Part shown: one piece after another, positions 1-6,041 of the stretch
Position numbering within the stretch: position 1 is the first letter of the stretch
How the letters are laid out: every line of letters begins with the position of its first letter
Origin: Prevotellaceae bacterium
GTDB taxonomy: Bacteria > Bacteroidota > Bacteroidia > Bacteroidales > UBA932
Direction of reading: 5' to 3'
DNA length: 19,247 nt
Assembly (NCBI GenBank): GCA_031257455.1
Contig: JAIROQ010000217.1
Span: 1 to 19,247, forward strand
The notes under the pieces: model-generated
The model's database searches: none
Told to the model about the DNA's origin: nothing
What the model saw: the letters and a program-made list of their open reading frames with translations, nothing else
Program-made: the position numbers and the translations under genes

Positions 1-18
1 CGGACGTCCGTAACTGCG

Positions 19-26
19 TACCTTTG
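19..26 (+). promoter_or_regulatory. Possible upstream Bacteroidota -7 box
   Basis: The sequence TACCTTTG matches the Bacteroidota sigma-factor -7 consensus TAnnTTTG. It lies about 150 bp before the first gene and upstream of a second identical box at 115. It could be a second promoter for the hemerythrin-regulator operon or belong to something outside the window. The -33 region would fall almost at the window edge and cannot be judged. Confidence 0.35.
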
Positions 27-65
27 CATCCGTATTGAGCCATTTTAAAAGATTTAAAAGGAATG

Positions 66-89
66 AAGGTTTTGAGCAATCAAAACCTT
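66..89 (+). other. 10-bp perfect hairpin between two promoter boxes
   Basis: AAGGTTTTGA (66-75) is followed by a GCAA loop and the exact complement TCAAAACCTT (80-89), then a T-rich stretch. RNA started at the first promoter box would form this stem with a GNRA-type tetraloop and a T-rich tail, so it could act as a terminator or attenuator. As DNA it could be an operator for the downstream operon. The symmetry is seen; the function is inferred. Confidence 0.5.
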
Positions 90-92
90 TGT

Positions 93-122
93 TTTGTTTA
101 CGCGATAAAAATCGTACCTTTG
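93..122 (+). promoter_or_regulatory. Promoter of the hemerythrin/LuxR operon
   Basis: A TTTG at 93-96 and a TACCTTTG at 115-122 are separated by 18 bp, close to the usual spacing of Bacteroidota -33 and -7 boxes. Transcription would start about 130, leaving a leader of about 45 nt. That leader consists mostly of an 8-bp repeat (AAATCCGT or AAACCTGT, 138-165) running up to the start codon at 175. Confidence 0.6.
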
Positions 123-174
123 TGATGTGCTAAAATCAAATCCGTAAACCTGTAAATCCGTAAATAGAAAAACC

Positions 175-873
175 ATGTACAGACTTGGAAAATATAAAGC
201 CGGCGACACTATGAGCAGTTTGATAACCGGGAATTACCGGATGCTTTTAGTGATAAGCCGTTTTGGCATTGCGCTTGGCTTCGGCGATAAAACTATCGGC
301 GAAGTGTGCCTCGAAAACCATGTGGACGTAGCCACCTTCCTTGTTATTGTGAATATGCTGCTCGATGAGGACGGCGCTACAAATTATGCGAAAGCGGCCT
401 TTTCCATTGAGTCGTTAATTTCGTACCTGCGCAATTCACACGACTATTTTTTGAACTTCCGCCTGCCGGCCATACGCGCCGATTTGAAAGCCATCCTCTG
501 CAGGGGCAAAGACGAACTCTCGCAAGCTATCCTGCATTATTTCGACGAATATGTGGCGGAAGTCCGCAAACACATGGCCTACGAAGAAGAAACGGTTTTC
601 CCTTATGTACGCGCATTGCTTGCCGGACAACGCCGGGAAGATTATACTATTGCTATTTTCCGCCGGCAGCACGACCATGTGTCGGCGCGGCTCACGGAAT
701 TTAAGAATATTATCATCAAATACTATCCGGCAAAAAGCGCCAATGAAATCAATAGCGTGCTGTTTGACATTTTTAATTGCGAAGATGATTTGGCTTCGCA
801 TAACGCCATCGAAGACCACCTGTTTGTGCCGGCTATCGTGGCGTTGGAAAATAAAAACGCGATGAAGGTATGA
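175..873 (+). CDS. Hemerythrin-like di-iron protein (HHE domain)
   Basis: A 232-residue cytoplasmic protein with no signal peptide, resembling the RIC/YtfE/ScdA group. Residues 1-80 look like the small helical N-terminal domain of that group, but the usual CCGG motif is absent (MLLDEDG at 61-67). Residues 85-225 form the four-helix hemerythrin domain. Candidate metal ligands are H89 (NSHDYF), H133 and E137 (RKHMAYEEE), H166/H168 (RRQHDH), H209 and E213 (SHNAIEDH). Family members bind oxygen or nitric oxide or help repair iron-sulfur clusters. The stop codon overlaps the next start as ATGA at 870-873, so it is translationally coupled to the LuxR-type regulator, which suggests a joint role in oxygen or nitrosative sensing (inference). 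Met13 at 211 is an alternative start. Confidence 0.8.
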   Translation: MYRLGKYKAGDTMSSLITGNYRMLLVISRFGIALGFGDKTIGEVCLENHVDVATFLVIVNMLLDEDGATNYAKAAFSIESLISYLRNSHDYFLNFRLPAIRADLKAILCRGKDELSQAILHYFDEYVAEVRKHMAYEEETVFPYVRALLAGQRREDYTIAIFRRQHDHVSARLTEFKNIIIKYYPAKSANEINSVLFDIFNCEDDLASHNAIEDHLFVPAIVALENKNAMKV

Positions 874-1481
874 GCTACGTTTCGGTAAGAATAACATTGG
901 CTGACTCGTCAGTCGTCATCCGGAGCGGCATACTGGCGGTGCTGAAACGCTTGGATACATTCCATTTCAGGGTATTTGAGATAAGCGACCCCGAACAGTT
1001 GAAAAGTTCGCTGGCATGGCAAAATCCCGATGTATTAATTATAAATCCGGTTTTTTTGAGCGCCATTTCATTGCAGCAAATAAAAAAAGAAACGCCGCAA
1101 ATCAAATGCGTAGCGTTGCAAAATTTCCTTATCGACAGCGCCGTTTTCAAACCCTATGACGAAGTTATTTCGATTTATGACGGCGAAGAACAAATCATCG
1201 ATAAAATAACAAAATTAGTGCATGCCCCCGAAGAAGAAAAACGCCACGAATCGCTGAGCGCACGCGAGAAAGAAGTAATTGTGTGCGTCATTAAGGGGAT
1301 GACCAATAAACAAATTGCCGACAACTTGTGCCTTTCTACGCATACGGTTATTACGCACCGCCGGAATATTTCCGCCAAGCTGCAAATCCACAGCACAGCG
1401 GGGCTTATCATTTATGCCATCGTGAATAAATTAGTGGAACTGGACGACATCAAAGGCCTTGTCGCCGACACAGACGCATGA
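870..1481 (+). CDS. LuxR/NarL-type regulator with degenerate receiver domain
   Basis: A 203-residue protein. Residues 1-120 have the fold pattern of a response-regulator receiver, and about 128-190 are a clear GerE/LuxR helix-turn-helix (LSAREKEVIVCVIKGMTNKQ, then QIADNLCLSTHTVITHRRN). In the receiver the strand-3 motif reads PDVLIINP: Asn59 stands where the phosphorylated Asp is normally found, while acidic Asp12 is kept. The switch Thr/Ser position also looks changed (KCVALQ). It is therefore probably not controlled by ordinary phosphorelay. It is co-transcribed and coupled with the hemerythrin-like gene (4-nt overlap), so its input may come from that protein or from a small ligand; this is inference. 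It ends 18 nt before the acyl-CoA reductase. Confidence 0.8.
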   Translation: MSYVSVRITLADSSVVIRSGILAVLKRLDTFHFRVFEISDPEQLKSSLAWQNPDVLIINPVFLSAISLQQIKKETPQIKCVALQNFLIDSAVFKPYDEVISIYDGEEQIIDKITKLVHAPEEEKRHESLSAREKEVIVCVIKGMTNKQIADNLCLSTHTVITHRRNISAKLQIHSTAGLIIYAIVNKLVELDDIKGLVADTDA

Positions 1482-1499
1482 CCGCCACAAAGAAGCCCC

Positions 1500-2561
1500 A
1501 TGTATTTTAATCGTCCGGCATTCATATCCCATTTTTCAACACTCGGCAAGCGAATACAGGCATGGCTGCGGGACGAAAAAACCTGCCCTGCATTGAGCGC
1601 TGCCGTGCAAAAAAGCATGGCGGGGAACAGCTGGTTTACCGCCGGCAACATAAGGTACGCCCTTGCCGCCATAGCGGCGGACATGCTGGACGAACAATGC
1701 CTGCAACAATGGCTGGCCGCTTATCCGGCAGCAAAAAGCACGAAGAGGGCAGGGGTAATCATGGCGGGGAATATTCCGTTAGTGGGCTTTCACGATTTCC
1801 TGTGCGTATTGGCGGCGGGGCATTCCTTTACAGGAAAATTGTCGCACAGGGACGCTTTTTTGTTGCCTGCGCTGGCAGACATTCTGGCGGATATACATCC
1901 CGGATGGCGCAGCCGTATTGCATTTAATGAAACGTTGCCGGTAAACGGCATGGATTTTTTCATCGCCACCGGCTCGGATAATTCGGCACATTATTTTGAA
2001 ACAATAGCCGCGACATTGCACGCCTCCGGCGGCGGACGCAGCCTTATTCGCCGCAACCGGCGGAGCGTAGCCGTGCTGAGAGGCGATGAAACCGGAGAAG
2101 AATTAAATGGTCTGGCGAATGATTTATTCGGTTATTTCGGATGGGGTTGCCGCAATGTGTCGTTGCTGTATGTGCCGGCCGGCTATCATTGGCAACCGTT
2201 GGCGGCAGCGCTTTCGGCGCAGCAAACATTATTGCAGCACACCGGTTATGCAAATAACTACCGTTACCAAAAAGCGTTGCTTACCTTACAAAACAAGCCG
2301 TTTCAGGATGTGTCGGTGGCGTTATTGTGTGAGGATGCGTCATTGCATGCGCCGCCGGCGGTGGTGCATTACCGCTATTACCCGACTATTGACGATGCGC
2401 TTGTATCCATTGAGCAGCAACGCGGGCAAATACAATGTGTCGTGAGCAGGGCGGTGAATTGCGATAATTTTTGTACCTTTGGCCATGCGCAGCATCCTTC
2501 ATTGCACGACTATGCCGATGGCGTAGATACAATGAAATGGATGACGGGCAGTGAACAGTGA
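1500..2561 (+). CDS. LuxC-like acyl-CoA reductase
   Basis: A 353-residue member of the LuxC family of the aldehyde dehydrogenase superfamily, which reduces acyl-CoA to aldehyde with NADPH through a thioester. The nucleotide-binding part contains AGVIMAGNIPLVGFHDFLCV (84-103). The expected catalytic Cys is C217 in GWGCRNVSLLYVP (214-226). No luxAB-like genes are nearby, so bioluminescence is not implied; Bacteroidota commonly carry this gene alone. It lies 18 nt after the LuxR-type regulator on the same strand and may be in its operon. The last residues (GSEQ) and the TGA stop are encoded by the first units of a heptad array, an ending shared exactly with murA, so the native C-terminus has been replaced. 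Confidence 0.78.
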   Translation: MYFNRPAFISHFSTLGKRIQAWLRDEKTCPALSAAVQKSMAGNSWFTAGNIRYALAAIAADMLDEQCLQQWLAAYPAAKSTKRAGVIMAGNIPLVGFHDFLCVLAAGHSFTGKLSHRDAFLLPALADILADIHPGWRSRIAFNETLPVNGMDFFIATGSDNSAHYFETIAATLHASGGGRSLIRRNRRSVAVLRGDETGEELNGLANDLFGYFGWGCRNVSLLYVPAGYHWQPLAAALSAQQTLLQHTGYANNYRYQKALLTLQNKPFQDVSVALLCEDASLHAPPAVVHYRYYPTIDDALVSIEQQRGQIQCVVSRAVNCDNFCTFGHAQHPSLHDYADGVDTMKWMTGSEQ

Positions 2562-2730
2562 GCAGTGAGCAGTGAATAGTGAACAGTGAATAGTGAATAG
2601 TGAATAATGAATAATGAACAGCGAATAATGAATAATGAACAGTGAATAATGAGAGGGCGTCAGCCCAATTAGTCACATTAACAAATCAACACATCAACAA
2701 ATCAACAAATCAACAAATCAACACATCAAC
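2547..2730. repeat. Bipartite short-period array after the acyl-CoA reductase
   Basis: Left arm 2547-2654: about 15 heptads such as GTGAACA, GTGAGCA, GTGAATA and ATGAATA, starting inside the upstream coding sequence. Centre 2655-2666: GGGCGTCAGCCC, a 4-bp stem with a GTCA loop. Right arm 2683-2730: six exact or near-exact 8-bp units (AAATCAAC or ACATCAAC) ending directly against the ATG at 2731. The right arm therefore forms the whole visible leader of the next gene. TGA recurs every 7 bp in the left arm, so all three frames close within three units. Confidence 0.9.
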
Positions 2731-3165
2731 ATGATATACCGATTTACCGCTACTGTTGCGTCCTTGAAAGGATTTATGCGCCGGTATGAATTACGCGGCG
2801 CTGATACCTTGTACGATTTCCATGAGCATATCGTAAATGATTTGAATTTTGCTCCCGACCAGATGGTGTTATTCCGCGTGGAAAGCGCGAAGGGAAAGCC
2901 ACTGAAAGAATATGGCCTGTTCGATTTGGGAGACGGCTCAATGGACGAAATATCCATTGAGAAGCTGGTAAAGCAACAGGAAACGACTTTGCTGTATGTA
3001 TTCGATATGCGCGATAACCGTGTCCTGCGATTGTCTTTCGTGGGAACGGACGAGGAATTGCCGCGCAAAAGCTATCCGCGCACTTCGGACGAAAAAGGCG
3101 ATGCGCCCTCGCAGTTCCTCGACCGGCAAGGCCCCGAAGCCTACGAAGACGATGAAGAAGTATGA
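2731..3165 (+). CDS. pRiA4b ORF-3-like / IS1096 passenger TnpR-like protein
   Basis: A 144-residue soluble protein. Residues 1-115 match the plasmid pRiA4b ORF-3 type fold found in many Bacteroidota: a start like MIYRFTATVASLKG, then DTLYDFHEHIVNDL, QMVLFRVESAKG, and a later LLYVFDMRDNRVLRLSF. About the last 30 residues are charged and acidic (EAYEDDEEV). The biochemical role of the family is not established, and the transposon-derived name should not be read as recombinase activity. From memory, Bacteroidales chromosomes often keep this gene next to miaA, as here. The start codon directly follows an 8-bp-period array with no Shine-Dalgarno sequence. Confidence 0.65.
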   Translation: MIYRFTATVASLKGFMRRYELRGADTLYDFHEHIVNDLNFAPDQMVLFRVESAKGKPLKEYGLFDLGDGSMDEISIEKLVKQQETTLLYVFDMRDNRVLRLSFVGTDEELPRKSYPRTSDEKGDAPSQFLDRQGPEAYEDDEEV

Positions 3166-3171
3166 GGTAGA

Positions 3172-3257
3172 ATGGAGAATGGAGAGTGGAGAATGCCGGC
3201 GTTAGCCAAATCAGAAATCAGAAATTAGAAATCAGCAATCAAAAATCCGCAATTAAT
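3172..3257. repeat. Heptad array overwriting the miaA 5' region
   Basis: Left arm 3172-3194 has ATGGAGA/GTGGAGA units. A GC-rich centre CCGGCGTTAGCC (3196-3207) follows. Right arm 3209-3257 consists of seven consecutive heptads: AATCAGA, AATCAGA, AATTAGA, AATCAGC, AATCAAA, AATCCGC, AATTAAT. The array runs straight into the codons for the first beta strand of MiaA, so no untouched leader or conventional start codon remains. Confidence 0.85.
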
Positions 3258-3264
3258 AGTCATC

Positions 3265-4128
3265 TTGGGGCCAACGGGCGTTGGAAAAACGGACTTCAGT
3301 CTGTCGTTGGCGCGCCGTTTGTCCACCGTCATTGTGTCGGCGGATGCGCGACAGGTGTACCGCGAAATGAAAATAGGCACCGCGCCGCCGGACGAACAGC
3401 AGCTGGCAGCCGTTCCGCATTATTTTATCGGCACGCATTCCATTCATGAACGCTATACCGCCGGCCAATACGAGCTGGAGGCGCTGGCATTATTGGAGAC
3501 GCTTTTTGTTTCGCATCCGGTGGTGTTGTTGGTTGGCGGCTCCGGTTTGTATATCGATGCGGTGTGCGCCGGCATGGATAATTTCCCTGAAACCGACCCT
3601 TCGTTGCGGGCCATGCTCACAGAACGCCTGCAAACAGAAGGCATCGAAAGTCTGCGTTTGCAACTGAAACAGCTCGATGCCGCTTCTTACCACGCTATTG
3701 ATTTGAAAAACCCGCAACGGATTATGCGGGCGCTGGAAGTATGCCTTTCCTCCGAAAAGCCTTTTTCCCAATGGAAAACAGGCGTCATGAAGAAACGGCC
3801 TTTTGAGATAGTAAAAATCGGACTGCAACGGCCGCGCGGGGAATTATACGCCCGCATCAATGCCCGCACACAGCGCATGATGGATGACGGGCTGCTGGAA
3901 GAAGCGGAAAAACTCTATCCCCACAGGAATTTGCCGGCCTTGAAAACCGTTGGCTATACGGAATTGTTCGATTACCTGGACGGCAAAACGACACTGGAAA
4001 AGGCCGTACAGCTCATCCGGCAACACACGCGCAATTATGCTAAAAAGCAACTGTCGTACTGGGCGCGCTATGATGACATACAATGGTTAGTGGAGAATGG
4101 AGAGTGGAGAATTGAGAGTGTCTTTTGA
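3265..4128 (+). CDS. miaA: tRNA dimethylallyltransferase MiaA (start uncertain)
   Basis: MiaA transfers the dimethylallyl group to N6 of A37 in tRNAs reading UNN codons. Numbering from the TTG at 3265: P-loop GPTGVGKT at 2-9, SADARQVYREMKIGTAPP near 24-41 (usual SADSRQ), GGSGLYIDAV near 91-100, DLKNPQRIMRALEV, VGYTELFDYLDG, and a final TRNYAKKQLSYWAR. The family normally starts with a strand such as LIVILGPTG. Those residues are encoded just upstream in frame (3253-3264), but the open frame back to a TAG at 3226-3228 contains no ATG, GTG or TTG. Position 3265 is the first listed start but would delete strand 1. The last 12 residues (VENGEWRIESVF) and the stop come from the downstream array, giving an array-coded tail. 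The gene is converging with lolA. Confidence 0.88.
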   Translation: MGPTGVGKTDFSLSLARRLSTVIVSADARQVYREMKIGTAPPDEQQLAAVPHYFIGTHSIHERYTAGQYELEALALLETLFVSHPVVLLVGGSGLYIDAVCAGMDNFPETDPSLRAMLTERLQTEGIESLRLQLKQLDAASYHAIDLKNPQRIMRALEVCLSSEKPFSQWKTGVMKKRPFEIVKIGLQRPRGELYARINARTQRMMDDGLLEEAEKLYPHRNLPALKTVGYTELFDYLDGKTTLEKAVQLIRQHTRNYAKKQLSYWARYDDIQWLVENGEWRIESVF

Positions 4129-4375
4129 GTGGAGAGTGGAGAATGGAGAGTGGAGAGTGTCTTTTGAGTGGAGAGTGGAGAGTGGAGAGTGTCTTTTGAG
4201 TGGAGAGTGGAGAATGGAGAGTGGAGAGTGTCTTTTGAGGCGTCAGCCCATTCTCCACTCTCCATTCTCCACTCTCCATTCGCTAACCATTCTCCACTCT
4301 CCATTCGCTAACCATTCTCCACTCTCCATTAGCTACCCATTCTCCACTCTCCACTCTCCATTCTCCACTTTCAAC
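4089..4375. repeat. Large oppositely oriented heptad array between convergent miaA and lolA
   Basis: Left arm 4089-4238: GTGGAGA/ATGGAGA heptads interrupted four times by the 11-mer GTGTCTTTTGA at 4118, 4157, 4189 and 4228 (spacings 39, 32, 39). Centre: GGCGTCAGCCC at 4239-4249. Right arm 4250-4375: CTCCATT/CTCCACT heptads interrupted by CATTCGCTAACCATT-type joints. The arms are largely complementary, so transcripts from either side could fold into a very long stem and end transcription of both genes (inference). Open frames on both strands here (MESGEW-like and LHSPFS-like repeats) are artefacts of the 7-bp period. Confidence 0.92.
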
Positions 4376-4378
4376 TAA

Positions 4379-5029
4379 TCATCTCAGGTCAATAATTTCC
4401 ACATCTGGATACCGGTGTTTCGGAAAGGCGAAGTAGCCGTCAAATGCTTCCACATTGGGCGTGATACGCGTGATACGCAGGGTATAGTTACCGCTTTTGG
4501 CAAGGTATTTTATGGCATACGGGTTTGCGGTCGCTTCTTCCAGCGTCAATATAATAGAAGTATAAGCGGCCTTTTTATTTTTGGGCGTGAATACTATATC
4601 GGCAAGCGTTTTTCCGTTTTCCGTCCGGGTTGTGTGGCGTTGGTACGTAAAATCCTTTTGGAACAGCGTGAGGAATTTCAACGGGTGGTCGGTAATATCT
4701 GCGGCCGTTTCATCGTCCGACACATATTGAATGATTACTTCGTTGGTTTCTTTGTGGCACATCCACTTGTTCCGCCCATCGCTGTATACGTCCAGCTCAT
4801 CGGTCAGCAGGCGGTATTTGTTGCCGTTGCACAGGAATGTTCCCTCATAGTTATGTCCTATTCCTTTCACAGGATTATCCAGCGTCAGGGTAAATGCCAT
4901 TTCTATGGTCTGGTAGCCGTTGATTTTCCCGGTAAAATCAGCCAGCAGCTGTTGGGTATTTTGTGCGGGAATGCCTGCGGCGTAAAGAAAAATCAGGGCA
5001 AATACGGAAAGAAGTCGTTTTTTAGTCAT
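4379..5029 (-). CDS. lolA: LolA-like outer-membrane lipoprotein carrier
   Basis: A 216-residue protein with a clean signal peptide (MTKKRLLSVFALIFLYAAGIPAQ, cleavage near residue 22 or 23), so it acts in the periplasm. The mature part has the LolA half-barrel pattern: a first helix plus strand around YQTIEMAFTLTLDNP, EGTFLCNGNKYRLLTDELDVYSDGRNKW, DHPLKFLTLFQKDF, and a last strand with the family-typical pattern of alternating residues. LolA ferries lipoproteins from the LolCDE exporter to the outer membrane. In Bacteroidota a LolA-like gene commonly follows ftsK, as here with one gene in between. Upstream lies a 23-bp palindromic repeat instead of a recognisable promoter, so it may be read through from the DUF4469 gene. 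Confidence 0.72.
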   Translation of the reverse strand: MTKKRLLSVFALIFLYAAGIPAQNTQQLLADFTGKINGYQTIEMAFTLTLDNPVKGIGHNYEGTFLCNGNKYRLLTDELDVYSDGRNKWMCHKETNEVIIQYVSDDETAADITDHPLKFLTLFQKDFTYQRHTTRTENGKTLADIVFTPKNKKAAYTSIILTLEEATANPYAIKYLAKSGNYTLRITRITPNVEAFDGYFAFPKHRYPDVEIIDLR

Positions 5030-5046
5030 AAGTCATAATTTTTTAC

Positions 5047-5152
5047 CCGGTCATCGGGTATGGACATACCCGATGGACGGGTATGGACGTACCCGATCGA
5101 CGGGTATGGACATACCCGATGGACGGGTATGGACAGCCCCGTCCACCGGGTA
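5047..5152. repeat. Tandem 23-bp palindromic repeat in the lolA leader
   Basis: Four 23-bp units start at 5056, 5079, 5102 and 5125, with a partial fifth at 5148. Each has the form GGGTAT-GGAC-ATACCC followed by GATGGAC. Units 1 and 3 are identical, unit 2 has two changes, and unit 4 has decayed. Within a unit GGGTAT pairs with ATACCC; across units TACCCG pairs with CGGGTA. Alternative mutually exclusive hairpins are therefore possible on either strand. This sits between the DUF4469 stop and the lolA start. Confidence 0.9.
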
Positions 5153-5188
5153 GGGGGTTATTCTTTTTCTATCCTGCCGTTCAACGCC

Positions 5189-5923
5189 TTATACCATTGA
5201 AACAGGGAAGGGATACGTGTAGCTCCGTACCTCTTTAGTAAACTGAGTGGATTTTGAAGTGGCTTGCGTCTTAATCGTCAGGGTATAGTCGCCGCGAAGA
5301 ACGAACGGGCATACGAGCTGTAACCGGGACGGGGTGTTGGGGAAGAGGTTTTCCGGCGTAATCCGGGCATGTTCTTCGCCCATGTCGAAGTAGAGCCCGA
5401 TTTCATCGGTCTTGTCGCCGCGCACGGCTATCCGCAGGCCTTCCACTACCATCAATTCGCCGCACGTGAGGATATTGGGCTGGTCGGGGGTACGGGGGTT
5501 GAATACCGTCTGAATGACCGGGCCGGTAGGCGCAGGCTGTTCAAATACATGCACGGAGGCGTTTTTAACCAGTTCCTGCACTTTTATGCCCTGTATGAAG
5601 CGCACGAACATGTGTACCTTGTCGGAGGAGAGGTTGTGTCCCAAGTCCTGCGAATGTATCGCGCCCCGCAGCCCGACGGTCGTATGGAACAGGTCGGTCA
5701 CCACGTTGTAGCCTTCGAGCGTAGCCAGCGCTATTTCTTCGAATACGAGGTTTACAAACGTTTCGCCGTTGGTGTTGTGGATAGCGATTTCGCGCCGTTC
5801 AAGGCGTTTGATTATGTCGCCGAGCGACAATGTTCCCGCCACATCCGGGAGCAGGAAGTAATCATTTTTTTTGTCTTCCGTCAGCTCGTTCAAGTGAGCT
5901 ACGGCATGAAGAAGTGTTGCCAT
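5189..5923 (-). CDS. DUF4469 protein with N-terminal HU-like DNA-binding domain
   Basis: A 244-residue cytoplasmic protein. Residues 1-125 resemble the HU/IHF-type DNA-binding fold seen in Bacteroidota DUF4469 proteins (DIIKRLERREIAIHNTNGET, then EEIALATLEGYNVVTDLFHT). Residues 130-240 are an Ig-like beta domain characteristic of DUF4469 (GELMVVEGLRIAVRGD, EIGLYFDMG, RLQLVCPFVLRGDYTLTIKT). Family members are small nucleoid-associated or regulatory proteins of unknown function. It has its own promoter box and is flanked by repeat arrays, separating ftsK from lolA. It may therefore be a later arrival at this locus (inference). Confidence 0.72.
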   Translation of the reverse strand: MATLLHAVAHLNELTEDKKNDYFLLPDVAGTLSLGDIIKRLERREIAIHNTNGETFVNLVFEEIALATLEGYNVVTDLFHTTVGLRGAIHSQDLGHNLSSDKVHMFVRFIQGIKVQELVKNASVHVFEQPAPTGPVIQTVFNPRTPDQPNILTCGELMVVEGLRIAVRGDKTDEIGLYFDMGEEHARITPENLFPNTPSRLQLVCPFVLRGDYTLTIKTQATSKSTQFTKEVRSYTYPFPVSMV

Positions 5924-5947
5924 AAATTTAATATTTAAAGTTTAGTG

Positions 5948-5955
5948 CAAATGTA
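5948..5955 (-). promoter_or_regulatory. Promoter -7 box of the DUF4469 gene
   Basis: Read on the minus strand the sequence is TACATTTG, matching TAnnTTTG, 25 bp before the start codon at 5923. No good TTTG -33 element is visible because the upstream region is the TTTAAAG heptad array. The leader would be short and A/T-rich, which suits translation initiation in this phylum. Confidence 0.6.
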
Positions 5956-5965
5956 AGAAAATATT

Positions 5966-6041
5966 TTTAAAGTTTAAAGTTTAAAGTTTAAAGTTTAAAG
6001 TTTAAACCTGAAACCTGAAACCTGAAACCCGAAACCCGAAA
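5966..6041. repeat. Heptad array between ftsK and the DUF4469 gene
   Basis: About six TTTAAAG units pass directly into three AAACCTG and two AAACCCG units with the 7-bp period continuing through the change of motif. The array abuts the ftsK stop codon (TAG, 6042-6044) on one side and the DUF4469 promoter on the other. It fills the intergenic space. Confidence 0.88.

Noticed and set aside
436..897. A 153-codon minus-strand frame opposite the hemerythrin-like gene
   Set aside because: It is a shadow of a well-supported gene, with no recognisable domain and no promoter or leader.
2474..2481. TACCTTTG box inside the acyl-CoA reductase gene as a promoter for the pRiA4b-like gene
   Set aside because: It matches TAnnTTTG but lies in coding sequence about 250 bp upstream, with no clear -33 element; it is possible but too weak to annotate.
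1500..2561. Part of a bioluminescence (lux) operon
   Set aside because: No luciferase, thioesterase or acyl-protein synthetase genes are present; isolated LuxC-like reductases are usual in Bacteroidota.
2731..3165. A transposon resolvase, as the family name TnpR suggests
   Set aside because: No serine- or tyrosine-recombinase motif is present; the name derives from passenger-gene annotation of IS1096.
4089..4375. CRISPR array
   Set aside because: The repeats are 7 bp and contiguous, without unique spacers of 25-40 bp and without cas genes.
4040..4378. Several open frames of 78-93 codons on both strands (MESGEW-like and LHSPFS-like repeats)
   Set aside because: They are translations of a 7-bp repeat that lacks stops in these frames; the peptide repeats simply mirror the DNA repeat and overlap miaA or lolA ends.
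5056..5151. CRISPR array from 23-bp repeats
   Set aside because: Units are directly adjacent with no spacers between them.
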